Source of the DNA: Tropicimonas sp. IMCC6043
GTDB taxonomy: Bacteria > Pseudomonadota > Alphaproteobacteria > Rhodobacterales > Rhodobacteraceae
NCBI RefSeq assembly: GCF_004146235.1
Contig: NZ_SELO01000012.1
Location: 1 to 64,000, forward strand
Length of the DNA: 64,000 bases
Reading direction: 5' to 3'
The notes under the pieces: model-generated
The model's input: the letters and a program-made list of their open reading frames with translations, nothing else
Databases searched by the model: none
What the model was told of the DNA's origin: nothing
Made by a program: the position numbers and the translations under genes
In this document: piece after piece, positions 38,148-47,572 of the stretch
How positions within the stretch are numbered: position 1 is the stretch's first letter
How the letters are laid out: each line of letters begins with the position of its first letter

Positions 38148-39187
38148 AAATGGCTCGCCCCCCATATAATGTCGTTGTTGCGCATCCGACTATCTCAGCG
38201 GCCGGAAACTGGATCGACGATTTCGTCGAAGACAGCAGCTTCACGTTTAAAAAGGTGGAGCCGTTTAAAGCGACTTCATCTCTCTTCCGTCGTTGGATAG
38301 GCCGGCTGGGAATGGGGTGGCGTGCGTATCATAACAGTCCGGACGTAGTGGTTGCCAATTTCCCGCATCTTGCATTGAGTGTGGCGTTTTGGAAGATGGT
38401 AATGTTCCGGCGCACGAAAATTGTAGCTTGGTCCTATAACATACCACCTTTGGATAGCCGCATTAAGAGATTTGTGATCGCATTTCTCTCGAGGCGAATT
38501 GACTTGATGGTGCCCCATTCGCGCGTTGAAACTGAGATTTATTCGAGTTTCTACGGTATACCACGGCACAAATTGGTTTTTGTTCCGTTTCAAAGAGGGC
38601 GGCTTCCCGAAGCAGAACCTTTCGAACCGGTCGAGAAACCTTATTTGATTGCCATGGGTTCGATGTCGCGAGACTATCGTACTCTTGCGGACGCAATGCG
38701 GGGAAGTGATTTGAAGCTTCTTCTGATCGCGGATCAGCATGCACTTAAAGGCGTCAGATTGCCGCCGAACGTGGGGCTTCGAAACGGTATATCGTACGTC
38801 GAGTGCTGTGCTCTGACCAAAAGTGCAGAGGCAATGGTTTTGCCTATCGCGTCGAAAAACACGGCATCTGGACACATCACATTATTGACGGCGATGATGC
38901 TTGGTGTTCCGGTCATCGCAACAAGATGTGACAGCATAGCCGACTATGTCACGGACGGGGATACGGCGTTGACGGTTCCGCCCGAAGATCCTGTAGCGCT
39001 TCGTGACGCCATGGAAAGAGTTGCTGAAGATCCCGAGTTGCGTGCCGGTCTTGCGCAACGCGCCCATAGCGCATGGAAAACTCGATACTCGGATGAGGCG
39101 GCAGGACGCAACCTCGCAAAGGTTCTGCATCTTGCGCTGAATGGTTCGGGTGAGGCGCTGGCGGACTTTGTTCCAGAGGGTTACTGA
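38144..39187 (+). CDS. Glycosyltransferase-like (GT4 fold) protein inside the atp operon
   Basis: A 347-residue protein with a GT-B layout. The N-terminal half has a Rossmann-like domain ([14 protein letters not shown] and [15 protein letters not shown]), and the C-terminal half holds [20 protein letters not shown] and the donor-binding segment [19 protein letters not shown] with DSIADYV after it. In typical GT4 enzymes a Glu of the EX7E motif occupies the Thr249 position of that segment, so catalysis may be altered. No membrane helix is seen. The ATG lies in the atpG stop (ATGA); an ATG two codons later is an alternative. Base composition is clearly poorer in G+C (45-55% in lines counted by eye, against over 60% around), suggesting acquisition. 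Donor and acceptor are unknown. Confidence 0.8.
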   Translation: MKMARPPYNVVVAHPTISAAGNWIDDFVEDSSFTFKKVEPFKATSSLFRRWIGRLGMGWRAYHNSPDVVVANFPHLALSVAFWKMVMFRRTKIVAWSYNIPPLDSRIKRFVIAFLSRRIDLMVPHSRVETEIYSSFYGIPRHKLVFVPFQRGRLPEAEPFEPVEKPYLIAMGSMSRDYRTLADAMRGSDLKLLLIADQHALKGVRLPPNVGLRNGISYVECCALTKSAEAMVLPIASKNTASGHITLLTAMMLGVPVIATRCDSIADYVTDGDTALTVPPEDPVALRDAMERVAEDPELRAGLAQRAHSAWKTRYSDEAAGRNLAKVLHLALNGSGEALADFVPEGY

Positions 39188-40663
<1,476 letters not shown>

Positions 40664-40672
40664 GGAGGGCCT

Positions 40673-41071
40673 ATGGCCAACACGATGCAGTTCGACCTGG
40701 TTAGCCCGGAGAAGCGGCTCGCGTCGCTCGAGGCCACCCAGGTCCAGATTCCGGCCGCCGAGGGCGACATGACGGCGATGCCGGACCACGCGCCCGTCAT
40801 CACCACATTGCGTCCGGGCCTTGTCAAGGTCACCGGCGCTGACGGGAGCGAGACCAGCTTTGCCGTCACCGGCGGTTTCGTCGAGATCAATGCCGAGGCA
40901 ACGTCGGTGCTCGCCGAACACGCCGCCGCCGGCGATGCTGACAGCCGGGCGGCGCTGGAGGGTTTCCTCGAGGATGCCCGCAAGCGCGCGACCGAGGCGG
41001 AGGGCGACCACAAGGACGTTGTGGAGAAATTCGTCGCGGATCTCGAGCAGCTCCTCGAGGACATGGTCTGA
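40673..41071 (+). CDS. atpC: ATP synthase F1 subunit epsilon
   Basis: The rotor and inhibitory subunit, 132 residues. The N-terminal beta-sandwich has [20 protein letters not shown] and [19 protein letters not shown]. The C-terminal half is a short acidic helix pair ([20 protein letters not shown]). Good GGAGG site. Last gene of the operon. F0 genes are not in the window, consistent with the split F1/F0 arrangement of this lineage. Confidence 0.95.
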   Translation: MANTMQFDLVSPEKRLASLEATQVQIPAAEGDMTAMPDHAPVITTLRPGLVKVTGADGSETSFAVTGGFVEINAEATSVLAEHAAAGDADSRAALEGFLEDARKRATEAEGDHKDVVEKFVADLEQLLEDMV

Positions 41072-41097
41072 GCCGGTCCACCCGAGCCGAAACATTG

Positions 41098-41129
41098 AAA
41101 ACCCCGCGCCGGTCCGACGCGGGGTTTTT
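41098..41129 (+). terminator. Rho-independent terminator of the atp operon
   Basis: AAAACCCCGCG pairs with CGCGGGGTTTT around a nine-base loop, ending in five Ts, 27 bases after the atpC stop. The stem's A and T ends make it usable from both strands. Confidence 0.92.
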
Positions 41130-41226
41130 CGTCAGCGGGCTGCCTTTGTGCAGTTGATCTCCGCGCGACGCTGCACGGAGACATTCTTGAGGAAGGCAAG
41201 TCCGTCGGAGTTCGGAGCTAGACTGG

Positions 41227-41451
41227 CTACGACCAATTGGCTTCATGTTGCAGGGCATCCGCCGGATGGAACCCGCACCAGTAGCAGATGGTCGCCAATG
41301 CAAATGCACGCCGGTCCCGTCCGAAGCGGACTTCTGAATATATGTCACGCGCCTCGTCGGTCGGGCGCGGCTGTGATGGTGCCGGACCGAGGCGCGCAAT
41401 GAGCTCAGCAAGTTCTGCCTGAATGTTCCGTATCATTCCTTGGTTCTTCAA
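41227..41451 (-). CDS. Doubtful small hypothetical protein
   Basis: A 74-codon frame whose first in-frame start is TTG at 41451, preceded by GGAAAAG; an ATG at 41436 has the purine tract too close. The product would be cytosolic, with IRNIQAELAELIARLG at the N-terminus and FALATICYWCGFHPADALQH near the end. No family is recognised. Codon use is not strongly biased, so it may be spurious. Confidence 0.3.
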   Translation of the reverse strand: MKNQGMIRNIQAELAELIARLGPAPSQPRPTDEARDIYSEVRFGRDRRAFALATICYWCGFHPADALQHEANWS

Positions 41452-41474
41452 ATCTTTTCCGTTCTTGGTTCGAA

Positions 41475-41496
41475 GGCACGGAATCGGTTCCGTGCC
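41475..41496. repeat. Perfect 9-bp hairpin with a TCGG loop
   Basis: GGCACGGAA pairs exactly with TTCCGTGCC around TCGG. No T-run follows on either strand, so it is not an ordinary terminator. It could be part of a small RNA or an operator for an unseen gene. Confidence 0.5.
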
Positions 41497-41578
41497 GGTA
41501 CTTCAGTTTCATGATTAGGTTGGGCTGGTATCCATCAGATCCGCCGGAAATCGATCCGGGTCGGGGATCGTGGATGTT

Positions 41579-41611
41579 CGGGCCCGCCGGCACCTCGGCC
41601 GGCGTGGCCCG
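41579..41611. repeat. Second G+C-rich hairpin in the same gap
   Basis: CGGGCC-C-GCCGG pairs with CCGGC-GT-GGCCCG, a long imperfect stem about 80 bases after the previous hairpin. It also lacks a T-run. Together the two suggest a structured transcript rather than neutral spacer. Confidence 0.4.
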
Positions 41612-41735
41612 TCATTCGTCACCGTCTGAATCGCGAGCCGCACGTGAATGACACGCTGGACGCAAATACATTGGCGGCGGGGCGCCCTGCTGCAGTACTC
41701 CGAAAACCCGTTCTCGAAGGAGCAGCTTATGCGGA

Positions 41736-41756
41736 ACGGCGCCTGAAAAGCGCCGT
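41736..41756 (-). terminator. Terminator-like hairpin after the cold-shock gene
   Basis: ACGGCGC and GCGCCGT pair around a seven-base loop, eight bases beyond the cold-shock stop codon. The T-run after it on the minus strand is poor (TTCC), so termination may be inefficient. Confidence 0.4.
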
Positions 41757-41763
41757 CGGCAGA

Positions 41764-41970
41764 TCAGGCGAGAGCGAGATTCGCTGCGGATTCCCGGCCA
41801 TCGCGGCCAGATTCCACGTCGAACGTGACCTTTTGGCCGTCTTCGAGGCCGGTCAGTCCCGCGCGCTCTACGGCGCTGATGTGAACGAATACGTCGCGTT
41901 TTCCGCCTTCGGGCTCGATAAAGCCAAAGCCTTTGGTCGAGTTAAACCATTTCACGGTGCCATTAGCCAT
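41764..41970 (-). CDS. cspA: Cold-shock domain protein
   Basis: A 68-residue single-domain RNA/ssDNA-binding protein of the CspA family, acting as an RNA chaperone. RNP1 is KGFGFIEPE and RNP2 VFVHISAV; the N-terminus [16 protein letters not shown] is canonical. I chose the ATG at 41970, preceded by AGGAG at nine bases; the frame extends six codons further. The paralogue's temperature response cannot be told. A hairpin lies in its 5' leader. Confidence 0.96.
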   Translation of the reverse strand: MANGTVKWFNSTKGFGFIEPEGGKRDVFVHISAVERAGLTGLEDGQKVTFDVESGRDGRESAANLALA

Positions 41971-41993
41971 CGTGTCGTCTCCTAACATAGATG

Positions 41994-42014
41994 TTGCCCG
42001 CGTACATGCGGCAA
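41994..42014 (-). promoter_or_regulatory. Hairpin in the leader of the cold-shock gene
   Basis: On the minus strand TTGCC and GGCAA, with partial pairing inside, form a small hairpin 24 bases before the ATG, close to the ribosome site. Leaders of csp genes often control translation by temperature, but this one shows no recognised cold-box. Confidence 0.35.
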
Positions 42015-42381
42015 CCCGGCTCAGTCAGATCAAGTCGATACTGAAGCCGTGTTAGGGAGCCAGTGGTCAAAGAGATAACGTCGCCTCAAAACTATGGGGC
42101 CTTTCAGTCGCCGGCACAAGGGCTGCTTTCAACAAGATTGAAAGATGGTGTCCGTGTCGTTGAAGTCGCTCGCTTCTCTGGACCGGGAATGCCTCCACCA
42201 CACTACCTCCGGTGCGAGACAAGCGCGCATCCGACTTCTCCGCAAGCCCGGTCATTGACGGCGCTGCACGCCGCAACGGCACTATTTCATTACGATTCAC
42301 AACCGATGTCAGCCTGCTACGCAGCGGTGCGGGTTTGCTGTCTTCGGAAGTCGGCGCGAGACCGCCCGTGTCAGAGGTCGC
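42015..42381. other. Gene-free region between the cold-shock gene and the hexitol cluster
   Basis: About 370 bases with no coding frame that I trust; frames open on both strands look random in composition. It must contain the cold-shock promoter and the end of the leftward transaldolase-kinase transcript. No terminator with a T-run was seen. Confidence 0.5.
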
Positions 42382-43056
42382 CTACGCAGGTCCTTTTGCC
42401 ATCCCGGCGGCTTCCTCGAACTCGTCAGCCGCCGCAACCGTGTTCCGATCGTTCAGCAGGTCGCGGGCAATGCCCGGTGCAATGGTGAAGCAGTCCTGGC
42501 CCTGCCGCGCGAGCAGAGCCATCTGCCGCGTATCGCGGAGCGACGCGACGAGGATGCGCGTCTTGCCGCCCGCGAGTTCGCCGATGGCGCGCATCTGCTC
42601 CAGCGCGTCATAGGCCGGCAGTCCCATTTCCAGCATCCGGCCAAAATAGGGTGCGATGTACTCCGCGCCGAGAGCCGAGGCGACGAACATCTGTTTTGCG
42701 CTGTAGCAGGCGGTCATCAGGATCGGTCCGCCGAGGGTCTTGATGCCGGGCATCGCCCGGATGGCAGGCTCGGTAAGCGGGACCTTGATGACGACGCGTA
42801 GCCCGGCCCGCCGGCCTTGCTCATAGCGTTCGCCGGCCCAGTCGGCGAAGCCCTCGACAGGTCCGACCACCTGACAATGCAGCTCCTTCGCGCCGAGATC
42901 CGTGGCCTGTCGCATCAGCGCCGGCCAGTCGATTTCCGGATAGGCGAGTCCGGCCCTGTGGGCGAGGAGCGGGTTGGTCGTGATGCCGTGGAAGAGGCCG
43001 GTCGGCATGAGTTCCTTCCACTCCCGGACGTCCGCGGTGTCGAGATAGAGATCCAT
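42382..43056 (-). CDS. Transaldolase-like / fructose-6-phosphate aldolase family protein
   Basis: A 224-residue single-domain TIM-barrel aldolase of the FSA/TalC type. The N-terminus DLYLDTADVREWKEL, the TTNPLL motif at about 26-31 and the Schiff-base Lys91 in VVIKVPLT are present, and AYSAKQ-type (here CYSAKQMFVAS) and YIAPYFGRM follow. FSA-type members cleave fructose 6-phosphate or related sugars; others are true transaldolases. It is the last gene of the leftward sugar operon, 15 bases after a PfkB kinase. It might process a phosphorylated hexose made by the cluster; the substrate is inferred. Confidence 0.82.
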   Translation of the reverse strand: MDLYLDTADVREWKELMPTGLFHGITTNPLLAHRAGLAYPEIDWPALMRQATDLGAKELHCQVVGPVEGFADWAGERYEQGRRAGLRVVIKVPLTEPAIRAMPGIKTLGGPILMTACYSAKQMFVASALGAEYIAPYFGRMLEMGLPAYDALEQMRAIGELAGGKTRILVASLRDTRQMALLARQGQDCFTIAPGIARDLLNDRNTVAAADEFEEAAGMAKGPA

Positions 43057-43071
43057 GATGGGGAGAGCCTT

Positions 43072-44016
43072 TCATTGCAGCGCAGCGTCGAGTTCGGCGC
43101 GGCTGGGCGGATTGCATCCGGCCCGGCCGCAATTTATCGCGGCGGCGGTGGACGCACAATGCAACAGCGCGGTCAACTGGTCGCGGGTCAGCCTTTCGAG
43201 CGCCGCGGGGCCGAGCGCGTCCTGCGCGGCGAGGCCGGCGAGAAGCGTTGCGGTGAAGGTGTCGCCGGCGCCGACGGTGTCGACCAGGTCACTGACCGGC
43301 GTCGCCGGCAGATCGAGCCGCATCTCTCCCATCAGGGCGGTGCACCCCACATCCCCCCGGGTCAGAACGATCAGCCGGGCCGACGTTTGCCCACGAAGCG
43401 TCGCCAGCGCGTCCTCCTGCGCGGACTCGGGGAAAAGCGCCGCGAGATCCTCGTCGCTGAGCTTGACGAGATGAGAAGTTGTCAGCATCCGCCGGATGCG
43501 CGCCCTGTAGCCATCCACATCGGAGATCACGGACAGCCGCACGTTCGGATCGAGTGAGACCAGCCGTCCGGCCGCGAAGCTCTCCGCGCAGATTTCCTCC
43601 CAGGCCGTCGCATCTGCACCGTCGGTCAGGGTCAGCGAGCCCGTGTGAAGCGCCTTGGCGCCCGCGGGAAGGCGCGCGCGGAGGAACGCCGTAGACACCA
43701 TCCGCTCCGCCGTTCCGCTGCGCTCGAAACTGTAGCTCGGATGCCCGTGGCTCACGGTGACGCGCGCCATTGTGGTCGGCTCGGGCCTCCGCCCGCCTGT
43801 GAGAACGACACCCGAGGCCTCGAGCTTATCGGCCAGCATGTCTCCCCAGGTGTCGGTCGAGATCGGCGAGACGTAATGCACGTCGACGCCCTGTCGTCCG
43901 AGCGCCATGGCCACGTTGAAGGGCGAGCCGCCGGGATGGGCCGTGGCCTTGCCGTCCTGTGTCACGTAGTCGATCAGGTTTTCGCCGCCGACGGCAAGGA
44001 AACTCTCGATACTCAT
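43072..44016 (-). CDS. PfkB-family carbohydrate kinase (fructokinase-like)
   Basis: A 314-residue ribokinase-fold sugar kinase. The N-terminal GGSPFNVAMALGRQGVDV (sugar-binding) and the C-terminal DTVGAGDTFTATLLAGLAA (anion hole and catalytic Asp) are clear. In this setting fructose is the likely substrate, since the sorbitol and mannitol dehydrogenases nearby make fructose, but PfkB specificity cannot be read directly. It lies 81 bases after gatZ on the same strand. Confidence 0.85.
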   Translation of the reverse strand: MSIESFLAVGGENLIDYVTQDGKATAHPGGSPFNVAMALGRQGVDVHYVSPISTDTWGDMLADKLEASGVVLTGGRRPEPTTMARVTVSHGHPSYSFERSGTAERMVSTAFLRARLPAGAKALHTGSLTLTDGADATAWEEICAESFAAGRLVSLDPNVRLSVISDVDGYRARIRRMLTTSHLVKLSDEDLAALFPESAQEDALATLRGQTSARLIVLTRGDVGCTALMGEMRLDLPATPVSDLVDTVGAGDTFTATLLAGLAAQDALGPAALERLTRDQLTALLHCASTAAAINCGRAGCNPPSRAELDAALQ

Positions 44017-44097
44017 GTTGCCTCACGAACAATTCGCCGTATGACCTCCGGCGTCGCGGATCCGGGTGTGACGCCCATCTGCGCGTCTCGCGGTCCG

Positions 44098-45360
44098 TCA
44101 ATCCACGCCGTGCTGTGTCGTGCAGGCGCGCTCGTAAATCCGGAGCACTTCCTGCACGGCGTTCACAAGGATCTGCTCCGCGTCGCCACCGGTCGGGGCC
44201 GCCGGAACGTACTGGTGGAGAACCGGATCGGGAATCTCACGCCCGGACAGCCGTTCCATCAGATCGCGCAGGGCGGCCTGCGCCTGCGGGCGCGGCCAGT
44301 AGTAGCGGATCCGGTCGGAATAGCTGAAATGGCGTTGCAGCCACAGATCCGTTTCCGTGCCGTCGTAGTATTTTGACCAGTGCCCGGGCGCGGCGCGCAT
44401 GACCTCGTCCATTGCCGTCATCAGCCCGCCCCTGGGCAGCGTCCCGTCGAGGACATCCGCCACAGCATCGAGCCCGTAGAGCGCTTCGCGCAGGGCGAAA
44501 GTCAGCCAAGGGCCGACCTTGAGGATCGCGAACCCGTCCCGGACCAGTGCGGAGAGCCCATCGCGCGTCTGGTAGTCGGTCGAATGGGCCTCGAAGACGA
44601 GGCCCGGCATCCCGCGGAGGCATGCCGAGAGGGCCTCCGCCGCCTTCGGCACGTAGTGGATCACGTCGGTATGACCAAACTCGACACCGGGCTGGACGAC
44701 AAGCGCAATGACGCGAGCAAAGGCGTCCTGCAACCCGGCCGCGTCAAAGGCGGCGCGGTGAACCTCGTAGGTCTGCGCGGCGGCGTCGGGCGTGGTGACG
44801 GCGAGCTCGTCGAGCTCCTCGAGTGCTCCGCCCGGCACCGGGACCTCGGTGCCGATGACATAGACCGGATCGACCGCGCCGCGATGCGCCTCGGCCCGGG
44901 CGGCCAGGCGGGCGGCGCGGTCAGCCGTCTCCGCGTCAGGCAGTGCGACGGGTTCGCCCGCGCAACCCATGGAGCAGTCGAGATGGAGCTTGGTGAAGCC
45001 CGCCGCGGCGAAGGCGGCGATCATGACCTCTGCCTTCTCCATCGCTTCATCGGCCGGCAGGTCCTTCCAGGGGTTGGGTCCGAGATGGTCGCCGCCGAAG
45101 ATGATGCGTTCCCGCGCCAGGCCGACCTTGTCTGCGATGCCCTCGACGAAGGTGCGGAAATCCTCCGGCGTCATTCCGGTATAGCCGCCGTCCTGGTTGA
45201 CCTGGTTGCATGTCGCCTCAATCAGCGCAAGTCGGCCGGTCTCACAGGCGAGCCGCAGCGCGGCCTCGATGACGAGGGGATGCGCCGAGCAGACCGAAGT
45301 GATGCCGACCGGCCGGCCGGCATGAAAGGCGGCGGGAATGTCGAGGAGCGGGTGGGTCAT
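44098..45360 (-). CDS. gatZ: GatZ/KbaZ family protein (tagatose-bisphosphate aldolase subunit or tagatose-6-phosphate epimerase)
   Basis: A 420-residue protein with the family blocks GITSVCSAHPLVIEAAL, EATCNQVNQDGGYTGMTP and IIFGGDHLGPNPW, then LHLDCSMGCAGEPV and VFEAHSTDYQ. In enterobacteria GatZ/KbaZ supports the class II aldolase GatY/KbaY. No such partner is in the cluster. In Agrobacterium a GatZ without GatY was shown to act as a D-tagatose-6-phosphate 4-epimerase, giving fructose 6-phosphate, and the adjoining tagatose-kinase-like gene fits that scheme. Its ATG overlaps the kinase stop (ATGA). Confidence 0.88.
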   Translation of the reverse strand: MTHPLLDIPAAFHAGRPVGITSVCSAHPLVIEAALRLACETGRLALIEATCNQVNQDGGYTGMTPEDFRTFVEGIADKVGLARERIIFGGDHLGPNPWKDLPADEAMEKAEVMIAAFAAAGFTKLHLDCSMGCAGEPVALPDAETADRAARLAARAEAHRGAVDPVYVIGTEVPVPGGALEELDELAVTTPDAAAQTYEVHRAAFDAAGLQDAFARVIALVVQPGVEFGHTDVIHYVPKAAEALSACLRGMPGLVFEAHSTDYQTRDGLSALVRDGFAILKVGPWLTFALREALYGLDAVADVLDGTLPRGGLMTAMDEVMRAAPGHWSKYYDGTETDLWLQRHFSYSDRIRYYWPRPQAQAALRDLMERLSGREIPDPVLHQYVPAAPTGGDAEQILVNAVQEVLRIYERACTTQHGVD

Positions 45361-46307
45361 GAAGTTCGCCTTTCCTGGCCTGCCACGAACGCGCGGAGTG
45401 CGTCGAGCGGCGTGGTGCCCTCCATCGGTCCGCGACGGGTCACCGCGAGCGCGCCTGCGGCGGCGGACAGCGGCAGCGCTTCGTCCAATCCGGCGCCTTG
45501 CAGCCAGAGCGCCGTGAAAGCGCCACCGAAACAGTCGCCGGCCCCGGTGGGATCGACTTCCTCGACCGTGAAGGCCGGAAAGAACGTGCTGCCGGCCGAA
45601 TCATGGTGCCGAACGCCCTCGGCGCCGAGCTTGTGCACGACGGTCCCGATGCCGAGCCCGAGCAACTCGGCGACCGCGGCCTCCGCTTCGCCGGCCTCGG
45701 TGAGCAGGAACAATTCCTCGCCGGAGGGCAGGAAGAGATCCGTCATGCGCAGGATCTCCGCCATCGCGGCGCGCATGCCTGGCGCGTCGAGGATCTCCTT
45801 TCGCAGGTTCGGGTCGAAGGAGATCGAGCCGCCGCGCGCCTTGACATCACGGGCCGCGCGAAGATTGAGGGCCACGAAGTCCGGGCTTGAAAGCGACGAG
45901 CCCATGACGTGCAGATGACCGGCAGCGTCGAGAACTTTCCGCGCGGCCTCGGTGTCCGGAAGCACGCCGCAGGCGCTGTGACGGATGTTGAAGATGAAAT
46001 CCCGCGATCCGTCGGCGCGGTAGCGCACGAAGGCGCTGCCGGTCGGTCGGTCCGGGTCGATTCCGATGCCCGATATGTCGACACCGTCCACGGCGAGCCG
46101 GTCGAGGTTCAGCCGACCGAAATCGTCGTCACCGACGGTCGAGATGACGGTACTGGGCTGTCCCATCCTGGCGACCTGGTCCGCGAAGATTGCCGGTGCG
46201 CCCGAAGGGTAGGGGCCCGTCAGAGCGATGGGCCCGCGAAATCCCTCGCCGATCGTGTCGGCCATGATCTCGACGAGGACTTCCCCGATGACGGCGATTG
46301 GTTTCAT
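45357..46307 (-). CDS. PfkB-family kinase, probable tagatose kinase
   Basis: A 316-residue ribokinase-fold kinase. The N-terminus IAVIGEVLVEIMADTIGEGF, the middle SGAPAIFADQVARMGQP, and the catalytic DPTGAGDCFGGAFTALWL are visible. Coupling by overlap to gatZ and the polyol context suggest it phosphorylates D-tagatose at C6; KDG or another ketose are alternatives. The ATG at 46307 with GGAGG upstream was chosen; the frame extends 34 codons further. It starts the leftward operon, divergent from the LacI gene. Confidence 0.82.
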   Translation of the reverse strand: MKPIAVIGEVLVEIMADTIGEGFRGPIALTGPYPSGAPAIFADQVARMGQPSTVISTVGDDDFGRLNLDRLAVDGVDISGIGIDPDRPTGSAFVRYRADGSRDFIFNIRHSACGVLPDTEAARKVLDAAGHLHVMGSSLSSPDFVALNLRAARDVKARGGSISFDPNLRKEILDAPGMRAAMAEILRMTDLFLPSGEELFLLTEAGEAEAAVAELLGLGIGTVVHKLGAEGVRHHDSAGSTFFPAFTVEEVDPTGAGDCFGGAFTALWLQGAGLDEALPLSAAAGALAVTRRGPMEGTTPLDALRAFVAGQERRTS

Positions 46308-46395
46308 TGCATCCTCCGCTGCCGGCGTCCCGCCGGCCCCGCGACCCGGTACATCCGGAGCGGTGAAACCCGATGCGGGCGGGAGCAACAACTTC

Positions 46396-46457
46396 TTGAC
46401 GGTTGGCACTCCGCGACCTTACTGTCAATAAAAAAATATCTCGCGTAAAGTTTTTAC
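46396..46457 (+). promoter_or_regulatory. lacI promoter candidate and operator-like repeat
   Basis: TTGACG (46396-46401) and a weak -10 near 46419-46425 (TTACTG/TACTGT) form a possible promoter in the divergent region. Downstream of it, GTAAA-GTT-TTTAC (46445-46457) is a perfect interrupted repeat using the same half-sites as the repeat before the ABC operon. Binding there would repress lacI itself and perhaps the divergent kinase operon. Confidence 0.45.
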
Positions 46458-46526
46458 TTGGTGCGGTAGACCTTCTACGGCCACCAACCACCAAGGGCCG
46501 CGGGAAAAGATCACGGGTGGAGAAAG

Positions 46527-47552
46527 ATGTCCGGGCGCAAAATCAGGACGATGGAAGAATTCGCCGAAGCGATTGGCATCTCGCGCCCAACCGTCTCCAA
46601 ATATTTCAATGATCCGGAGAGTGTACGCAAGACGACTCGCGCCAAGATCGAGAGCGCGCTGAAGGAGCACCAGTACCAGCCGAACATTTTCGCAATCAAC
46701 CAGAATCGCAAGCTGACCAAATGCATAGGGATCCTCGTGCCATATCTCGCGGACCCGTTCTTCGCCGAGATGGTCCGGTTGATGGAGAGACGCTGCATCG
46801 ACGCGGGATTCTGGCCGATTCTGTTCAGCGCGCATGGCGAACAGGAGCTCGAGAACAAGGCTCTTGCGACCTTGCTGTCGCTGCGGCCGACCGGAGCGCT
46901 GCTCGCTCCGCTGGGGAGGGCCTCGGATCTCGAGGTGATCGAGCGCTTCACCCGTGACGTGCCGACCGTGATCTTCGACAGCAACGTGCCGCTCGGCGAA
47001 GCCTTTGTCGGATCGAACAATTTTCAGAGCATCCCGATGATGGTAGACTATCTCTGCCGGACCGGAGAGCCGCCCTGCTTCTTCGAGATGCCTCCAGTCA
47101 ACCCGAATGCGAACAAGCGGCGTGACGCCTATATCATGGCCATGGAAAAGCTCGGCCACGATCCGAAAGTGATTCGGGTCGAGGGGAGAGGCTGGGACTT
47201 CGAGCAGATCGGCCTCGATGAGGGCGGACGTCTTCTTGACGAGCGGACGCTGCCATCCGACACGATCCTCTGCAGCAATGACCGGCTTGCCATCGGCTTC
47301 ATCGCCGCGGCCTTCGAGCGGGGATTGCGCGTTGGTCACGGGCAGGGATGCGCGCTGCGCGTGGCCGGCCACGACGACCATCCCTGGTCGCGCTTCACGA
47401 CGCCGCCATTGACCACGGTCTCGCAGGATTACACGTCCATCGTCAGAAAGAGCGTGGCGACCCTGTTCGACCTCGTGGAAGGCGGCAAGCGCGGCGGAGA
47501 GCGTCCGGAGATCCTTTTCGACGGGAAGCTGATCCTGCGCTCGTCAGCGTAA
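46527..47552 (+). CDS. LacI-family transcriptional regulator
   Basis: A 341-residue regulator. The helix-turn-helix TMEEFAEAIGISRPTVSKYF is at about residues 8-27, with the hinge helix ending KEHQYQPN. The periplasmic-binding-like effector domain begins CIGILVPYLADPFFAEMV. It stands between the leftward kinase operon and the rightward ABC operon and is most likely their sugar-responsive repressor. The inducer is probably a hexitol or ketose. TTTAC/GTAAA repeats lie upstream and downstream of the gene. Confidence 0.92.
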   Translation: MSGRKIRTMEEFAEAIGISRPTVSKYFNDPESVRKTTRAKIESALKEHQYQPNIFAINQNRKLTKCIGILVPYLADPFFAEMVRLMERRCIDAGFWPILFSAHGEQELENKALATLLSLRPTGALLAPLGRASDLEVIERFTRDVPTVIFDSNVPLGEAFVGSNNFQSIPMMVDYLCRTGEPPCFFEMPPVNPNANKRRDAYIMAMEKLGHDPKVIRVEGRGWDFEQIGLDEGGRLLDERTLPSDTILCSNDRLAIGFIAAAFERGLRVGHGQGCALRVAGHDDHPWSRFTTPPLTTVSQDYTSIVRKSVATLFDLVEGGKRGGERPEILFDGKLILRSSA

Positions 47553-47572
47553 AGATTTCGCCGCGCCGCAGC

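Larger units (their letters stand above)
41130..41763. other. Gene-poor region between atpC and the cold-shock gene
   Basis: About 630 bases without a recognisable gene. It holds a doubtful small frame (41227-41451, minus), a short minus-strand frame tail reading SDGLAFLKNVSVQRR and ending at the atp terminator (about 41135), two strong hairpins (41475-41496 and 41579-41611), and a terminator-like hairpin for the cold-shock gene. The short tail looks protein-like but has no good start, so it may be a decayed gene. Confidence 0.5.

Noticed and set aside
41644-41985. Plus-strand 113-codon frame across the cold-shock gene
   Set aside because: Antisense to a confident cold-shock gene, with no support of its own.
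42063-42613. Plus-strand frames between the cold-shock and transaldolase genes
   Set aside because: Random-looking composition, no ribosome site, and partial overlap with the real transaldolase gene.
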